From Bacteroidales bacterium (lineage in GTDB: Bacteria; Bacteroidota; Bacteroidia; Bacteroidales; Tenuifilaceae), in NCBI GenBank assembly GCA_013376985.1, contig JACABB010000035.1, positions 1-61,433 on the forward strand: a DNA stretch of 61,433 nucleotides. The letters run 5' to 3'. The position numbers were made by a program, and so were the translations under genes. The notes below the pieces were generated by a model. That model saw only the letters and a program-made list of their open reading frames with translations, did not search any database and was not told where the DNA came from. Positions 33,639 through 43,304 of the stretch are shown here, in pieces (the stretch's first letter is position 1; every line of letters begins with the position of its first letter).

Positions 33639-33654
33639 TATCTTTGCAAAAATA
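33639..33654. promoter_or_regulatory. abutting divergent -7 boxes of rpiB and hemW
   Basis: Plus strand TATCTTTG (33639-33646) directly touches the minus-strand TATTTTTG (33647-33654). The start sites would be close to or within each other's box, so polymerase could serve only one gene at a time. It also places the starts of rpiB at 33662 and hemW at 33606. Confidence 0.5.
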
Positions 33655-33661
33655 CTCAAAA

Positions 33662-34108
33662 ATGAAGATATACAAAATTGCTCTTGGTTGTGACCATGCG
33701 GGATATGCAACCAAAGAAAATATAAAAAGTTACCTTGAAGAATTAGGTTATGCTATTAGGGATTTTGGAACATACAGTGAGGAAAGTGTGGATTATCCTG
33801 ACTATGTACATCCTTTGGCAAAATCTGTTGAGAATGGCGATTATAATTTTGGAATAATATTTTGTGGCAGCGGTAATGGTGTAAATATTGTGGCAAATAA
33901 GTACCAAGGAATTCGTTCTGCACTTTGCTGGACGGATGAAATTGCTTGTTTGGCTCGTCAGCATAACAATGCAAATGTCTGTGCAATTCCTGCAAGATTT
34001 TTAGATATTCATGATGTAAAAAAAATTGTAAAAACATTTATTGAAAGCGTGTTTGAGGGCGGTCGTCATTCGAATAGGGTAGATAAAATACCCATCAAGC
34101 ATGCCTAA
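33662..34108 (+). CDS. rpiB: ribose-5-phosphate isomerase B
   Basis: A 148-residue enzyme of the pentose phosphate pathway (ribose 5-phosphate to ribulose 5-phosphate). Start chosen at MKIYKIALGCDHAGYATKEN; an upstream in-frame ATG at 33644 lies inside the predicted promoter. Conserved FCGSGNGVNIVANKYQGIRS carries the catalytic Cys, and RQHNNANVCAIPARF is typical. It ends two bases before the stop of the convergent NusG-like gene. Confidence 0.93.
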   Translation: MKIYKIALGCDHAGYATKENIKSYLEELGYAIRDFGTYSEESVDYPDYVHPLAKSVENGDYNFGIIFCGSGNGVNIVANKYQGIRSALCWTDEIACLARQHNNANVCAIPARFLDIHDVKKIVKTFIESVFEGGRHSNRVDKIPIKHA

Positions 34109-34110
34109 AA

Positions 34111-34632
34111 CTATTTTGCAACAGCTTTTGTTATATGCTGGGCAGGTAATGATACGAGTAAAGAATGGGATATATGATCGATACGAACAATCACCTTTTT
34201 CTTCCCCTTATGCTCAATTAGTTCACCAATCAACCCAACAAATGAACCAAACTTAACTTCTACCAATGCTCCTGGTTCAAGTTTTTCTTCAACGGATTCA
34301 ACCTCTACATCCTGCTCAAGTAATTGTTTTATGATATTAATTTGATTGTCAGGAATTGGAACAGCCTTTCCTTCAAAAGTAATATATCTTACAATTCCAA
34401 ACGTGTTTAAAACGTTGTAGTAATCCTTTGGGATAATTCTAACAAAAATGTAGGATCTGAATAATGGTTCTTCAATTAATTTTTTTCTGTCGCTCCATTG
34501 CTTTAAACGACGTTGAAGTGGTAGATATGCTTCAATCCCCGCAGCCATTAATCTCTCAAATACTTTTTTTTCGTTTCGGGGTTTTGTATATGCTGCATAC
34601 CAACGAGGTTCGTTTTTTATTACTAAGGCCAT
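34111..34632 (-). CDS. UpxY-type NusG-like transcription antiterminator
   Basis: A 173-residue NusG paralogue: NGN domain at the start (RWYAAYTKPRNEKKVFERLM, LFRSYIFVRI) and KOW domain at the end (LEPGALVEVKFGSFVGLIGE). UpxY-type proteins let polymerase read through long polysaccharide operons. Here it is solitary; no such operon lies in the window. Start at ATG 34632; an upstream ATG at 34662 would begin inside the -7 box TATATTTG (34652-34659, minus). Confidence 0.85.
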   Translation of the reverse strand: MALVIKNEPRWYAAYTKPRNEKKVFERLMAAGIEAYLPLQRRLKQWSDRKKLIEEPLFRSYIFVRIIPKDYYNVLNTFGIVRYITFEGKAVPIPDNQINIIKQLLEQDVEVESVEEKLEPGALVEVKFGSFVGLIGELIEHKGKKKVIVRIDHISHSLLVSLPAQHITKAVAK

Positions 34633-34651
34633 TCTTTCAATATTTCTGCGA

Positions 34652-34659
34652 CAAATATA
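34652..34659 (-). promoter_or_regulatory. -7 box of the NusG-like gene
   Basis: TATATTTG on the minus strand, 20 bases upstream of the chosen ATG. Confidence 0.55.
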
Positions 34660-34815
34660 CAATTAGGAATTAGCGGGTGCAACATTTAAAAAAAGTTATA
34701 ACTCAGCTCCAAATCTATTTTTCTTTGTAGGTCAAAAAAACTATTAATATATTGTGTTCATTCATAATACTTTTTTAATTTACACATTAATCCTAAACCC
34801 TAAAAAGCCTAAATT

Positions 34816-35391
34816 ATGAAACTTGTTGATAAAGTCAAAAATATTCTCCTTAAGCCAACCGCTGAATGGATTGTGATAGAGCAAGAAAATACATCTGCAT
34901 TAACACTTATAATAACCTACCTAATACCATTAGCATTAATACCGGGCTTGTCAGTAATTATATACTTTGGCCTTATAGGTGTAAGTTTTTTTGGATTATT
35001 TGCAATCAAACAAGCGATAATCACCTTTGTTTCAATTGTTCTTGGCGTTTGTGTATCTGCTATAGTTATTGATAATCTTGCACCTAATTTTGGTTCAACT
35101 AAAGATTTTAGAAAAACAGTACAAATTATTGTTTACTCTTATACCCCAATATTACTTGCAAGTGTTTTTCAAGCAATTCCGACAATTAGTTTTCTAAGTA
35201 TTATCGGATTATATAGCCTTTACCTACTTTATATTGGTATGAAGCAGATGCTGAAAACACCGGAAGATAAGTTGGCAATTTACTTCGTTGTGAATTTTCT
35301 TGTAATCATTGGCGTTTTCGTTATTATCTTAGCAATACTTAAAATGGCATTTATTGGAACCTTATTTTATTCAAAACCAATAATGCAATAA
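34816..35391 (+). CDS. YIP1 family integral membrane protein
   Basis: A 191-residue protein with five hydrophobic segments (for example LIPLALIPGLSVIIYFGLIG, FGLFAIKQAIITFVSIVLGV). The N-terminus VKNILLKPTAEWIVIEQENT matches the start common to bacterial YIP1-family proteins. Function unknown. Confidence 0.75.
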   Translation: MKLVDKVKNILLKPTAEWIVIEQENTSALTLIITYLIPLALIPGLSVIIYFGLIGVSFFGLFAIKQAIITFVSIVLGVCVSAIVIDNLAPNFGSTKDFRKTVQIIVYSYTPILLASVFQAIPTISFLSIIGLYSLYLLYIGMKQMLKTPEDKLAIYFVVNFLVIIGVFVIILAILKMAFIGTLFYSKPIMQ

Positions 35392-35423
35392 ATAGATAAT
35401 TGCCCCCAATAAAAAGATTTATA

Positions 35424-35635
35424 ATAACGTCAGTTCGATGTAAAAAATGTGATAATGTGTTTATTTACAGAGATATATGATTACTTGGTATAATGTGGAT
35501 GGTTGGAATGATGGATAACAAAGGGTTAGATTTTTGCTTCTTTCTTCCATTATTCCAGCACTCCATTGTTTCAAATAAAATAATTTGACTGATACGCAGA
35601 TTAATACATTGTTTATTACATCGAACTAACGTTAT
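35424..35635. repeat. 212-bp MITE-like element with 20-bp terminal inverted repeats
   Basis: Termini 35424-35443 (ATAACGTCAGTTCGATGTAA) and 35616-35635 are inverted repeats matching at 19 of 20 positions. Inner arms (GGAATGATGG near 35504 and CCATTATTCC near 35547) are also inverted, so the whole element could fold. It has no coding capacity. A clear target duplication was not seen; flanks are AT-rich. Confidence 0.6.
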
Positions 35636-35731
35636 AATATATTAATAGCAAGAATCATCAATGAAATTTTTTGATATCAATACTTATAAACGTTCCTTTT
35701 ATCGATTTTTTTTAACTATGAAAATATTGAA

Positions 35732-36451
35732 ATGGAAAGACTATCATATAAGTTTATCGTAATGGCTCTTGGGATTATCCTATCGGGTTCATGCAATGAA
35801 AAAAAGAATACGTTTCATCCAGAAAGGGTAATTGGTTATTGGAAAGCACTTGCTGGAGAGAATGAAAATATTCAATTCGAAAAAGTAGACAGTGAGTTTG
35901 TTTATTCAACATTTACCTACGATCGATTGGCCTCCTCTGGTACATGGACTATTGAAGAGGATCAATTAACGATCAACTGTGATGACGGAACTTCAACTAA
36001 ATTAAAGGTTGGTTTTATTGGAGATACTTTAGTTTTTAATGATGGAGCAGAAAAGTATATTAGAGTGGTTCTTTCTGGGAATGAGAAAACGGCCGCAGTA
36101 GATTTAAATGATGTGGAAATTCTTGATCAAATAAAAAATAATGTTAATGTAGTATTTTCTGAAAAGGAACCCTTTAACGAAGGTTGGATCTCCTCATCTG
36201 TTAGATGGAGTAAAATAACCACAGAGGTTACTCTAAAAAGTGAAGGATTAGCAGAAATGGTAGCGGTCGCAAACCAAGTATCAAAATATCTAGTAGTTCA
36301 TGGTTTTCAGGCCGATACATCTAAAATATCAGAAAAGGTTAGCAGTTACAGGAAAGGCAAAATCTGCGTAATGATTAGATCAAGAGCATCTAGCGAGCCA
36401 ACAATTGGTGAAGCAACTTATATTGATGTGATTAGCGGGATGGCGAATTGA
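35732..36451 (+). CDS. putative lipoprotein of unknown function
   Basis: A 239-residue protein with a lipoprotein-like signal (FIVMALGIILSGSC, Cys 21; the lipobox SGSC is imperfect). Residues 30-110 read as beta strands of a lipocalin-like small barrel (GYWKALAGENE, FTYDRLASSGTWTIEEDQLT). The C-terminal half is alpha/beta and not recognised. It stands alone. Confidence 0.65.
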   Translation: MERLSYKFIVMALGIILSGSCNEKKNTFHPERVIGYWKALAGENENIQFEKVDSEFVYSTFTYDRLASSGTWTIEEDQLTINCDDGTSTKLKVGFIGDTLVFNDGAEKYIRVVLSGNEKTAAVDLNDVEILDQIKNNVNVVFSEKEPFNEGWISSSVRWSKITTEVTLKSEGLAEMVAVANQVSKYLVVHGFQADTSKISEKVSSYRKGKICVMIRSRASSEPTIGEATYIDVISGMAN

Positions 36452-36704
36452 GCAAAGAATCACCTCATTTTATAGGATTCTAAATTATTCTTATCTTTTG
36501 CAATCTTTTCGTAAAAGGTATAAACTGTTATTTTGCTGAAAATAAATGAAATATAAACAAATTGAATATTAAAATAAAGCACCCATGATGTGTATTAACA
36601 CAAATACCGATGAACATAATATGGGTGTTCCATTCGCTCGATAGCGTTTGTTAAAATCGAGATTGTAACTTACTAACATTTAACTTACTAAATATTTTGT
36701 ACGA

Positions 36705-37607
36705 ATGAAACCAACTCTTATTATTCTTGCTGCTGGCATGGGAAGTAGATATGGCAGTCTAAAACAAGTAGATGCCCTTGGCCCTAATGGTGAAACAATT
36801 ATCGATTATTCGGTTTTTGACGCAATGAGAGCCGGGTTTGGGAAGGTAGTTTTTGTAATTAGGAAAGACATAGAGAAGGATTTTATGGATGTTTTTGGGA
36901 AGCGATTTACAGGCAAAATCCCTTTTGAAATTGCATTTCAAGAGTTGGATATGCTCCCAAAGGGATTTAAATGTCCTGCCGAACGCACTAAACCGTGGGG
37001 TACCGCACACGCTGTTTGGGTTGCTCGGAATGTTGTAAAAGAACCATTTGCAGCAATCAATGCCGATGATTTTTATGGAGCAGATTCATTCCGAGTATTA
37101 GCCGATGCGCTTTCCAAGCCAAATCTTGCAAAGGGTAGCTACTTTATGGTTGGTTACAAGTTAGGTAATACACTTTCGGAGCAGGGCTCTGTTTCAAGAG
37201 GAGTCTGTACAACCGATAAAAACGCGATGCTTCAAACCGTAATTGAGCATACACAAATTGAGCGAATTAACGGAAGAGTTTGCTTTCGTAATGAACAAGG
37301 TACTGATGTTGAGATTAATGAGAATCTTCCTGTATCGATGAATTTCTGGGGTTTTACTCCCGATTTCTTTAATCACATTGAAAATATGATGAGCGGATTT
37401 TTTTCTGGCGCAATAACAAACGCTAAAGCAGAATTTTATATACCAACCGCAGTTAATAATCTAATTGTTGATAAAAAAGCAGCCTGTGAAGTTCTACCAA
37501 CAAAGGCTGAATGGTTTGGGGTAACATATCCTGGCGACAAACAAATGGTTATGAATCGCCTAAAAGAACTTGTGAGTGAAAGTAAATATCCCTCACCTCT
37601 TTGGTGA
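36705..37607 (+). CDS. NDP-sugar nucleotidyltransferase
   Basis: A 300-residue enzyme with the nucleotidyltransferase signature at its start, LIILAAGMGSRYGSLKQVDA, the sugar/nucleotide-binding NADDFYG (INADDFYGADSF) and the helical end. It transfers a nucleotidyl group to a sugar phosphate; the sugar is not clear. The FNGEELV-like catalytic Lys region is not obvious by eye. Stands alone. Confidence 0.8.
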   Translation: MKPTLIILAAGMGSRYGSLKQVDALGPNGETIIDYSVFDAMRAGFGKVVFVIRKDIEKDFMDVFGKRFTGKIPFEIAFQELDMLPKGFKCPAERTKPWGTAHAVWVARNVVKEPFAAINADDFYGADSFRVLADALSKPNLAKGSYFMVGYKLGNTLSEQGSVSRGVCTTDKNAMLQTVIEHTQIERINGRVCFRNEQGTDVEINENLPVSMNFWGFTPDFFNHIENMMSGFFSGAITNAKAEFYIPTAVNNLIVDKKAACEVLPTKAEWFGVTYPGDKQMVMNRLKELVSESKYPSPLW

Positions 37608-37680
37608 AAAATCGGAAAAGGAAAACTATAGGAATCTCTCAGGGATTCCAAAAAGAAAAAGATAAAACGGTAGAATTATT

Positions 37681-37962
37681 ATGTTAATAGTTATTGCGGT
37701 AATGGCTATAGGTATTGTTATTGGATATTTTTTAAGGCATAAAGCATTGCTTATCAAAATAAATAATAAGTTTACTATGTGGGCGATCTACCTTTTACTT
37801 TTTGTGCTTGGAGTTAGTATTGGAGCTAATGAGACGATTATGAAAAATTTACCCATTCTGGGATTAAAAGCTCTTACAATAACTTTTGGAGGTGTTGTCG
37901 GCAGTATTTTTTTGGCTTGGTTTACTTACACAAAATTCTTTAAAAACAAGGAGCAGGAATGA
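37681..37962 (+). CDS. lysO: LysO family transporter, N-terminal half
   Basis: A 93-residue protein with three hydrophobic segments, matching the first part of the lysine exporter LysO (YbjE, about 299 residues as one chain in E. coli). YLLLFVLGVSIGANETIM is the family's G-rich repeat. It overlaps the next gene by four bases (ATGA), which carries the rest of the transporter. Confidence 0.78.
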   Translation: MLIVIAVMAIGIVIGYFLRHKALLIKINNKFTMWAIYLLLFVLGVSIGANETIMKNLPILGLKALTITFGGVVGSIFLAWFTYTKFFKNKEQE

Positions 37963-38561
37963 AAGGAAGTATTACTATTTTATGTTTTTTTTCCGTAGGC
38001 CTATTCTTCGGATACTCCAAAGTATTACCTGATTTTTTAATTAAAAACGATTACAGTAGTTATGCGCTATATTTTCTGATGTTTTTAGTTGGTATTGGTG
38101 TAGGTACAGACACAAAAGCATTTGAAGTTCTTAAAGGTTTTAATTTTAAAATAATATTGATTCCTCTTACAACCATTGTTGGAACGGCATTGGGTATTTC
38201 ATTGATCTTTTTATTTATACCTAATTTATCATTTAGAGAGGCTCAGGCTGTTGGCGCTGGTTATGGCTATTATAGTTTGTCGAGTATAATAATAACCGAA
38301 ACGTATAGCAAAACTCTTGGCGTAATTGCATTACTGTCAAATGTGATGCGAGAGATTATAACTCTACTATTAGCACCATTAATGGTAACTTTTTTTGGAA
38401 AAATAGCACCAGTCTGTTCTGGTGGTGCAACAAGTATGGATACTACACTACCCATTATTACCTCTGTATCAGGTAAAGAGTTTGCAATTATTTCACTTTT
38501 TCATGGAATTGTACTTACTATTTTAGTCCCATTTATAGTATCGTTGGTGATTGCACTTTAA
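37959..38561 (+). CDS. lysO: LysO family transporter, C-terminal part
   Basis: A 200-residue membrane protein completing LysO. YALYFLMFLVGIGVGTDTKA repeats the motif of the first half, and AVGAGYGYYSLSSIIITETY is the family signature. Together with the 93-residue piece it makes about the usual full length. Two chains instead of one is known in Bacteroidota, so this is probably functional and not a frameshift. Confidence 0.8.
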   Translation: MKGSITILCFFSVGLFFGYSKVLPDFLIKNDYSSYALYFLMFLVGIGVGTDTKAFEVLKGFNFKIILIPLTTIVGTALGISLIFLFIPNLSFREAQAVGAGYGYYSLSSIIITETYSKTLGVIALLSNVMREIITLLLAPLMVTFFGKIAPVCSGGATSMDTTLPIITSVSGKEFAIISLFHGIVLTILVPFIVSLVIAL

Positions 38562-38813
38562 TCTCTTTTTTCAAAATTAGTTCTAAATCTGCTAAAACAT
38601 TATTAAAGAATCACTTGCTAGATTAGAGTCTCATTAAAATAGAATTTTGCCAGCAAGAATATGTTTATGATTGAGAATAAACCTTATATAATGAAACAAA
38701 TTTTAACTAATATTTGTATATGACAGAGTGACTTCTAAGTAGGTTGTAGTGTAAATGATTTGTTTTTTTTGTGTAAATTGGGCTTTGAGGGTTACGAAAA
38801 GGCTGATAATGCT

Positions 38814-41800
38814 ATGAAATATTTCTTTTATTCAACATTGATTTTTTTACACCTATCTAATGTTCTTGCCCAAGAAAAAGGACTCCCTATTATTCGTAAT
38901 TACCTCCCTCAAGAATATAATTATTCACCACAAATTTTTAGTGCCTTACAGGATAATAGAGGCTTTATGTATTTTGGTGTTACTGATTATGGTGTGCTCG
39001 AATTCGATGGGGTAACATGGAGAGGCATTCCGAACCTAAAAAAAACAGAAGTATATAGTCTCGTGAAGGATAACGACGGAAGGATTTATGTTACAACTAT
39101 TGATGATTTTGGTTACTTACGTTCTAATAATATAGGTAAAACAATATATACAAGTCTTTTAAATTTATTAAGTGATTCAACTTTGAAAATTGGGAGCGTT
39201 TGGAATGCCAATTTAGTTGGAAATGATATTTATTTTTTCACCGAGAAATGCTTATTTCGGTATTCAAAAGCAACGAATACAATTAAAACAATTAAACCAG
39301 AGGCGGGATGCAGTTTTTATGTTCCGTTTGTTTTCAATAATGAGTACTATGTTTTACATTCTTTAAAAGGAATTGTTAGGGTAAAAGACGAGTCATTAAT
39401 TCCTATCCCTGAATCTAAGTTTTTTATTGAAAACAGGTTTCTTTCAGCACTACCATTTGATAGTTCAAGAGTTTTGATTTCAACACGAACCAAGGGGTTG
39501 TATTTGCTCGACTTGTATGGCAAAAGCAAAAACTCATTGATACCATTTGAAGTACCCAGCCATTTTATTCAAGGGAATAATATTTATACTGCTGAAAAAG
39601 TTGGCGGAAATTACCTTTTATGTTCAATGGGAAAGGGAGCATTAATGATAAATTCCAAAGGAGAGCCGCTGGAATGGTACAGCGAGAAAAAATTATTGCA
39701 GAACGATTTAATTCTCGGTATTTCAATAGATTATAGTAAAAACATATGGTTAACATTAAGTCAAGGGGTATCAAAAATTGAACAAAGCCTTGATATTTCA
39801 TATTGGGATAAAAAAAATGGACTTAAAGGGAATATTTATGATATAACTCGATTTAATAAAACGCTATACATAGCCACGAATCAACACATTTACTATTTAT
39901 TGCCTCAAACAATATCTTCGGAGCAAGATGAGTCGAAAAGTTCAGAATTATTTATCGTCAAAGACTTACCTACAGGGCAAAATTGGGAGTTAGCTCATTT
40001 CAAAATTCCCAATGGTGAAAACCATTCTAAAAAAGGAAATGAACAAGTTAATGAAATACTGCTTGCCGGGACACAAACTGGAATTTATCAAATACAAGGC
40101 GATGTTGCTAGGCAGGTATATAAAGGAAACCTTCATGCTTTTCATATCTTTCAATCTAAAAAAAATCCGAATAGGATTTTTAGCACCGATGGTTTTACAG
40201 ATTTTATTAGTTTACTATATGAGAATGGTAGATGGATTAATGAAGGCAAATGGGAGGGTATAAATGAAGATATTCGAAGTATTATTGAAGATTCCAATGG
40301 TGATTTATGGTTGGGTACATTTACTAACGGGATTTTAAGAATATCTATAAACAGTAATTCAATTGTAAAGCCAAAGCAAATTAAATATTACAAACAAGCG
40401 GATGGGTTGCCTGGATTAAAGGACTGTAGACCATTTTACTATAATGGAAAAGTTGTATTTGGCACAGAAAAAGGCGTTTATACTTATAACCCTTTAGGCG
40501 ATAGATTTGAACCTTTCTGCGAATTTGGAGTACTATTTTGTAATGGACAAATGAAAATTAATAATTTTATTCAATCTCCCAACGGGAATATTTATATTGG
40601 TTCGACAAGTACGAAAGACGGAGGTATTGGATATTTAGTCCCCTCAGCAAAAGGCAAATTTTCTTGGAACTATAAACCTTTCCGTCGACTGCCCGATATG
40701 GCCTCAATATCAGCAATACATGTAGATGATAATGGAACTGTTTGGATTGGTTCAAATGAAGGGTTATTCAAATACGATCCCTCGAAGGATATTAAAAATT
40801 ATGATGTAGGTTATAGTTGCTTCATAAGAAAAGTTATCGTAGGGAAGGACAGTATTATCTCTTTGGGCGGAGTGAATAATGGCGTAAGAATTGAAAATGT
40901 TGATTACCGTTTTAATAGTATCAGATTTGATTTTGCCGCACCTTTTTTCGATAAAGAAGAGAATACCAGATACAGCTATAAGTTAGATGGGTTTGACGAT
41001 TCTTGGTCTGATTGGTCTACTACAACTTATAAAGAGTACACAAGGGTTAAAGAAGGAAGTTACATTTTTAGGGTTAAGGCATTAAATATTTTCGATAAAG
41101 TAAGTTCAACGGCAACATTTGAAATTACAATTCTTCCTCCGTGGTACAGAACGGTATGGGCTTACATAATTTACAGCCTCATCATTATTGGATTATTCTT
41201 TTACTCAATGCGTTTTTATTCTCGAATATTAATCTATCAAAAATTTAAACTTGAAAGGGCTGTTTTTGCTCGTACAAAAGAAATACGAAGACAAAAAGAA
41301 GAAATACAATCGCAAGCAGAGGAAATGGCTGCTCAAAGTGAAGAACTTCGGGAAAAATCCGAAATACTTAAAAGAACTAATGAAGAGTTAGGAAAGCTAT
41401 CTATTGTCGCCCGAGAGACAGACAATGCTGTTATGATAATGGATAACACGGGTCATCTATTATGGGTTAATGATGGGTTAACCCGATTATATGGGTATAC
41501 GAAAGAAGAATTTTACTCATCACAACTAACAGATATTTATGAGCCGAGTTCAGCAACAGAAGTTTGGGGGGCTATTCAAGAGTGTATTGACACCAAACGC
41601 TCCGTTGAATATGAGTCCACGGCTAAAACAAAATTTGGCAATATCATTTACATCCAAACAACTATTACCCCCATTCTTAATTCGGAGGGTGAGATTGAAA
41701 AACTTGTTGCGATTGACTCTAACATCACGAAATTAAAAGAGGCCGAATATGAAATAATTCAGAAAAACGAAGAGATAACATCACAAAAAGAAGAAATTGA

Positions 41801-43007
41801 GAACCACAGAAATCATCTCGAAAAAATTGTGTATGAGAGAACAACCCAATTGGAAATAGCAAAAAACAAGGCGCAAGAATCGGATCGACTAAAATCGGCA
41901 TTTTTAGCAAATATGTCGCATGAGATTCGTACCCCAATGAATGCAATAATCGGATTTTCTACTTTGCTTAAAGACCAGGATATAAATGAAACAGAAAAAG
42001 AAGAGATAATAAATTCAATTATAAATAATGGAAATACGCTGCTTCAGTTAATTGACGATATAATTGATCTTGCGAAAATTGAAGCTGGGCAAATGACCGT
42101 AAATAAAAGATTATGCAATATCAATAAACTTTTAACGGATCTTCGAACGAACTATTTACAAAAGAAAATAACTATTACCGATGCTGATGTTGATTTGAGG
42201 CTGAGTCTTGGCGTTGATTCCCCTTCCTTCGATATATATACAGATCCTTTCCGCACACAACAAGTAATTACGAATCTTGTTGAAAACGCTTTAAAATTTA
42301 CTGAAAAAGGCTATGTTGAATTCGGCTATATTGTTGATGATAACTTGCCAAAACCAATAATTAAATTTTATGTTAAAGATACTGGCATTGGTTTAACAGA
42401 AGAGGAACAAAAATTAATCTTTGTACGGTTTACTAAAATTGAGAATAATAAAACAAAACTATATCGTGGTGCTGGACTTGGATTGACAATATGTAATAAT
42501 ATTGCTAAATTGCTAGAAGGGGAAATTTCTATCGAATCCAAAAAAGACCATGGTTCAACTTTCTTTTTTACGATTCCAATTGAAGAAAATATAGGCCAAG
42601 AGGAAAGAATTAAATCTGCTCAAATGAATTACAAGGAATATAACTGGACTGGAAAAACACTGCTAGTGGCAGAGGATGAAAACAGTAACTTTAGATTAAT
42701 TGAGGTTTTACTAAAAAAGACAAATGTGAAAATATTACGTGCCATAAACGGAGAAGAGGCCATTGAGCTGGTTATTAATAATCATATAAACTTAATCCTA
42801 ATGGATATTAAAATGCCCGTAATGGATGGTTTAAATGCAACACGCGAGATAAAAAAACTAAATAAAGATATTCCAATAATTGCTCAAACTGCCTATGCAA
42901 TGGAAAGCGACGAGAACATCTGTCTTGAAGCGGGCTGTAATGGTTATATTTCTAAGCCGATAATACAGGATAAATTATTTACGATGTTAAATAAGTATTT
43001 ATCATAA
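38814..43007 (+). CDS. hybrid two-component system: propeller sensor, PAS, kinase, REC
   Basis: A 1397-residue hybrid sensor. The start is ATG 38814, with signal peptide MKYFFYSTLIFLHLSNVLAQ; the longer frame to 38760 lacks support. Periplasmic beta-propeller repeats (WLGTFTNGILRI, VWIGSNEGLFKY) fill about 25-700, then a Y_Y_Y domain (YSYKLDGFDDSWSDWS), a membrane segment (about 790-810), a coiled coil, PAS, HisKA with H1036 (MSHEIRTPMNAIIG), HATPase and a C-terminal receiver with D1331 (LMDIKMPVMDG). Unlike SusC/D-linked hybrids it has no DNA-binding domain. The signal is unknown. Confidence 0.9.
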   Translation: MKYFFYSTLIFLHLSNVLAQEKGLPIIRNYLPQEYNYSPQIFSALQDNRGFMYFGVTDYGVLEFDGVTWRGIPNLKKTEVYSLVKDNDGRIYVTTIDDFGYLRSNNIGKTIYTSLLNLLSDSTLKIGSVWNANLVGNDIYFFTEKCLFRYSKATNTIKTIKPEAGCSFYVPFVFNNEYYVLHSLKGIVRVKDESLIPIPESKFFIENRFLSALPFDSSRVLISTRTKGLYLLDLYGKSKNSLIPFEVPSHFIQGNNIYTAEKVGGNYLLCSMGKGALMINSKGEPLEWYSEKKLLQNDLILGISIDYSKNIWLTLSQGVSKIEQSLDISYWDKKNGLKGNIYDITRFNKTLYIATNQHIYYLLPQTISSEQDESKSSELFIVKDLPTGQNWELAHFKIPNGENHSKKGNEQVNEILLAGTQTGIYQIQGDVARQVYKGNLHAFHIFQSKKNPNRIFSTDGFTDFISLLYENGRWINEGKWEGINEDIRSIIEDSNGDLWLGTFTNGILRISINSNSIVKPKQIKYYKQADGLPGLKDCRPFYYNGKVVFGTEKGVYTYNPLGDRFEPFCEFGVLFCNGQMKINNFIQSPNGNIYIGSTSTKDGGIGYLVPSAKGKFSWNYKPFRRLPDMASISAIHVDDNGTVWIGSNEGLFKYDPSKDIKNYDVGYSCFIRKVIVGKDSIISLGGVNNGVRIENVDYRFNSIRFDFAAPFFDKEENTRYSYKLDGFDDSWSDWSTTTYKEYTRVKEGSYIFRVKALNIFDKVSSTATFEITILPPWYRTVWAYIIYSLIIIGLFFYSMRFYSRILIYQKFKLERAVFARTKEIRRQKEEIQSQAEEMAAQSEELREKSEILKRTNEELGKLSIVARETDNAVMIMDNTGHLLWVNDGLTRLYGYTKEEFYSSQLTDIYEPSSATEVWGAIQECIDTKRSVEYESTAKTKFGNIIYIQTTITPILNSEGEIEKLVAIDSNITKLKEAEYEIIQKNEEITSQKEEIENHRNHLEKIVYERTTQLEIAKNKAQESDRLKSAFLANMSHEIRTPMNAIIGFSTLLKDQDINETEKEEIINSIINNGNTLLQLIDDIIDLAKIEAGQMTVNKRLCNINKLLTDLRTNYLQKKITITDADVDLRLSLGVDSPSFDIYTDPFRTQQVITNLVENALKFTEKGYVEFGYIVDDNLPKPIIKFYVKDTGIGLTEEEQKLIFVRFTKIENNKTKLYRGAGLGLTICNNIAKLLEGEISIESKKDHGSTFFFTIPIEENIGQEERIKSAQMNYKEYNWTGKTLLVAEDENSNFRLIEVLLKKTNVKILRAINGEEAIELVINNHINLILMDIKMPVMDGLNATREIKKLNKDIPIIAQTAYAMESDENICLEAGCNGYISKPIIQDKLFTMLNKYLS

Positions 43008-43131
43008 GATTTTCATTATCAAGAAAATTAAATTCAATTTAAAATTTGAACTATAGAGGCTTCGACTATACATTATTTAGTTACTTGATTAATATCATTG
43101 CAAACAGAATTAAGTAAGTATTATATTTGCG

Positions 43132-43139
43132 TAAATTAA
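43132..43139 (+). promoter_or_regulatory. -7 box TATATTTG of the hydroxyproline locus
   Basis: Matches TAnnTTTG; it leaves a leader of about 160 nt before the activase ATG at 43305. Nothing structured was recognised in that leader. Confidence 0.45.
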
Positions 43140-43304
43140 TCACCAGATGATCGATTTTATCACATCAACACTCTATCACAGTAACGGTAAAGGTTTATTC
43201 TCCTGTTGGATCTGCTGATTTTATTCCACGCCTTGGCTCATTTTTTGTCTCTAGCATTTTTCGTCTGATTTGTTTATTTTCCATGTTCTGAAATCTAGTA
43301 TCTA

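Noticed and set aside
37681-38561. Frameshifted lysO pseudogene
   Set aside because: The two reading frames overlap by ATGA, each has a proper start or stop, and split LysO is known in Bacteroidota.
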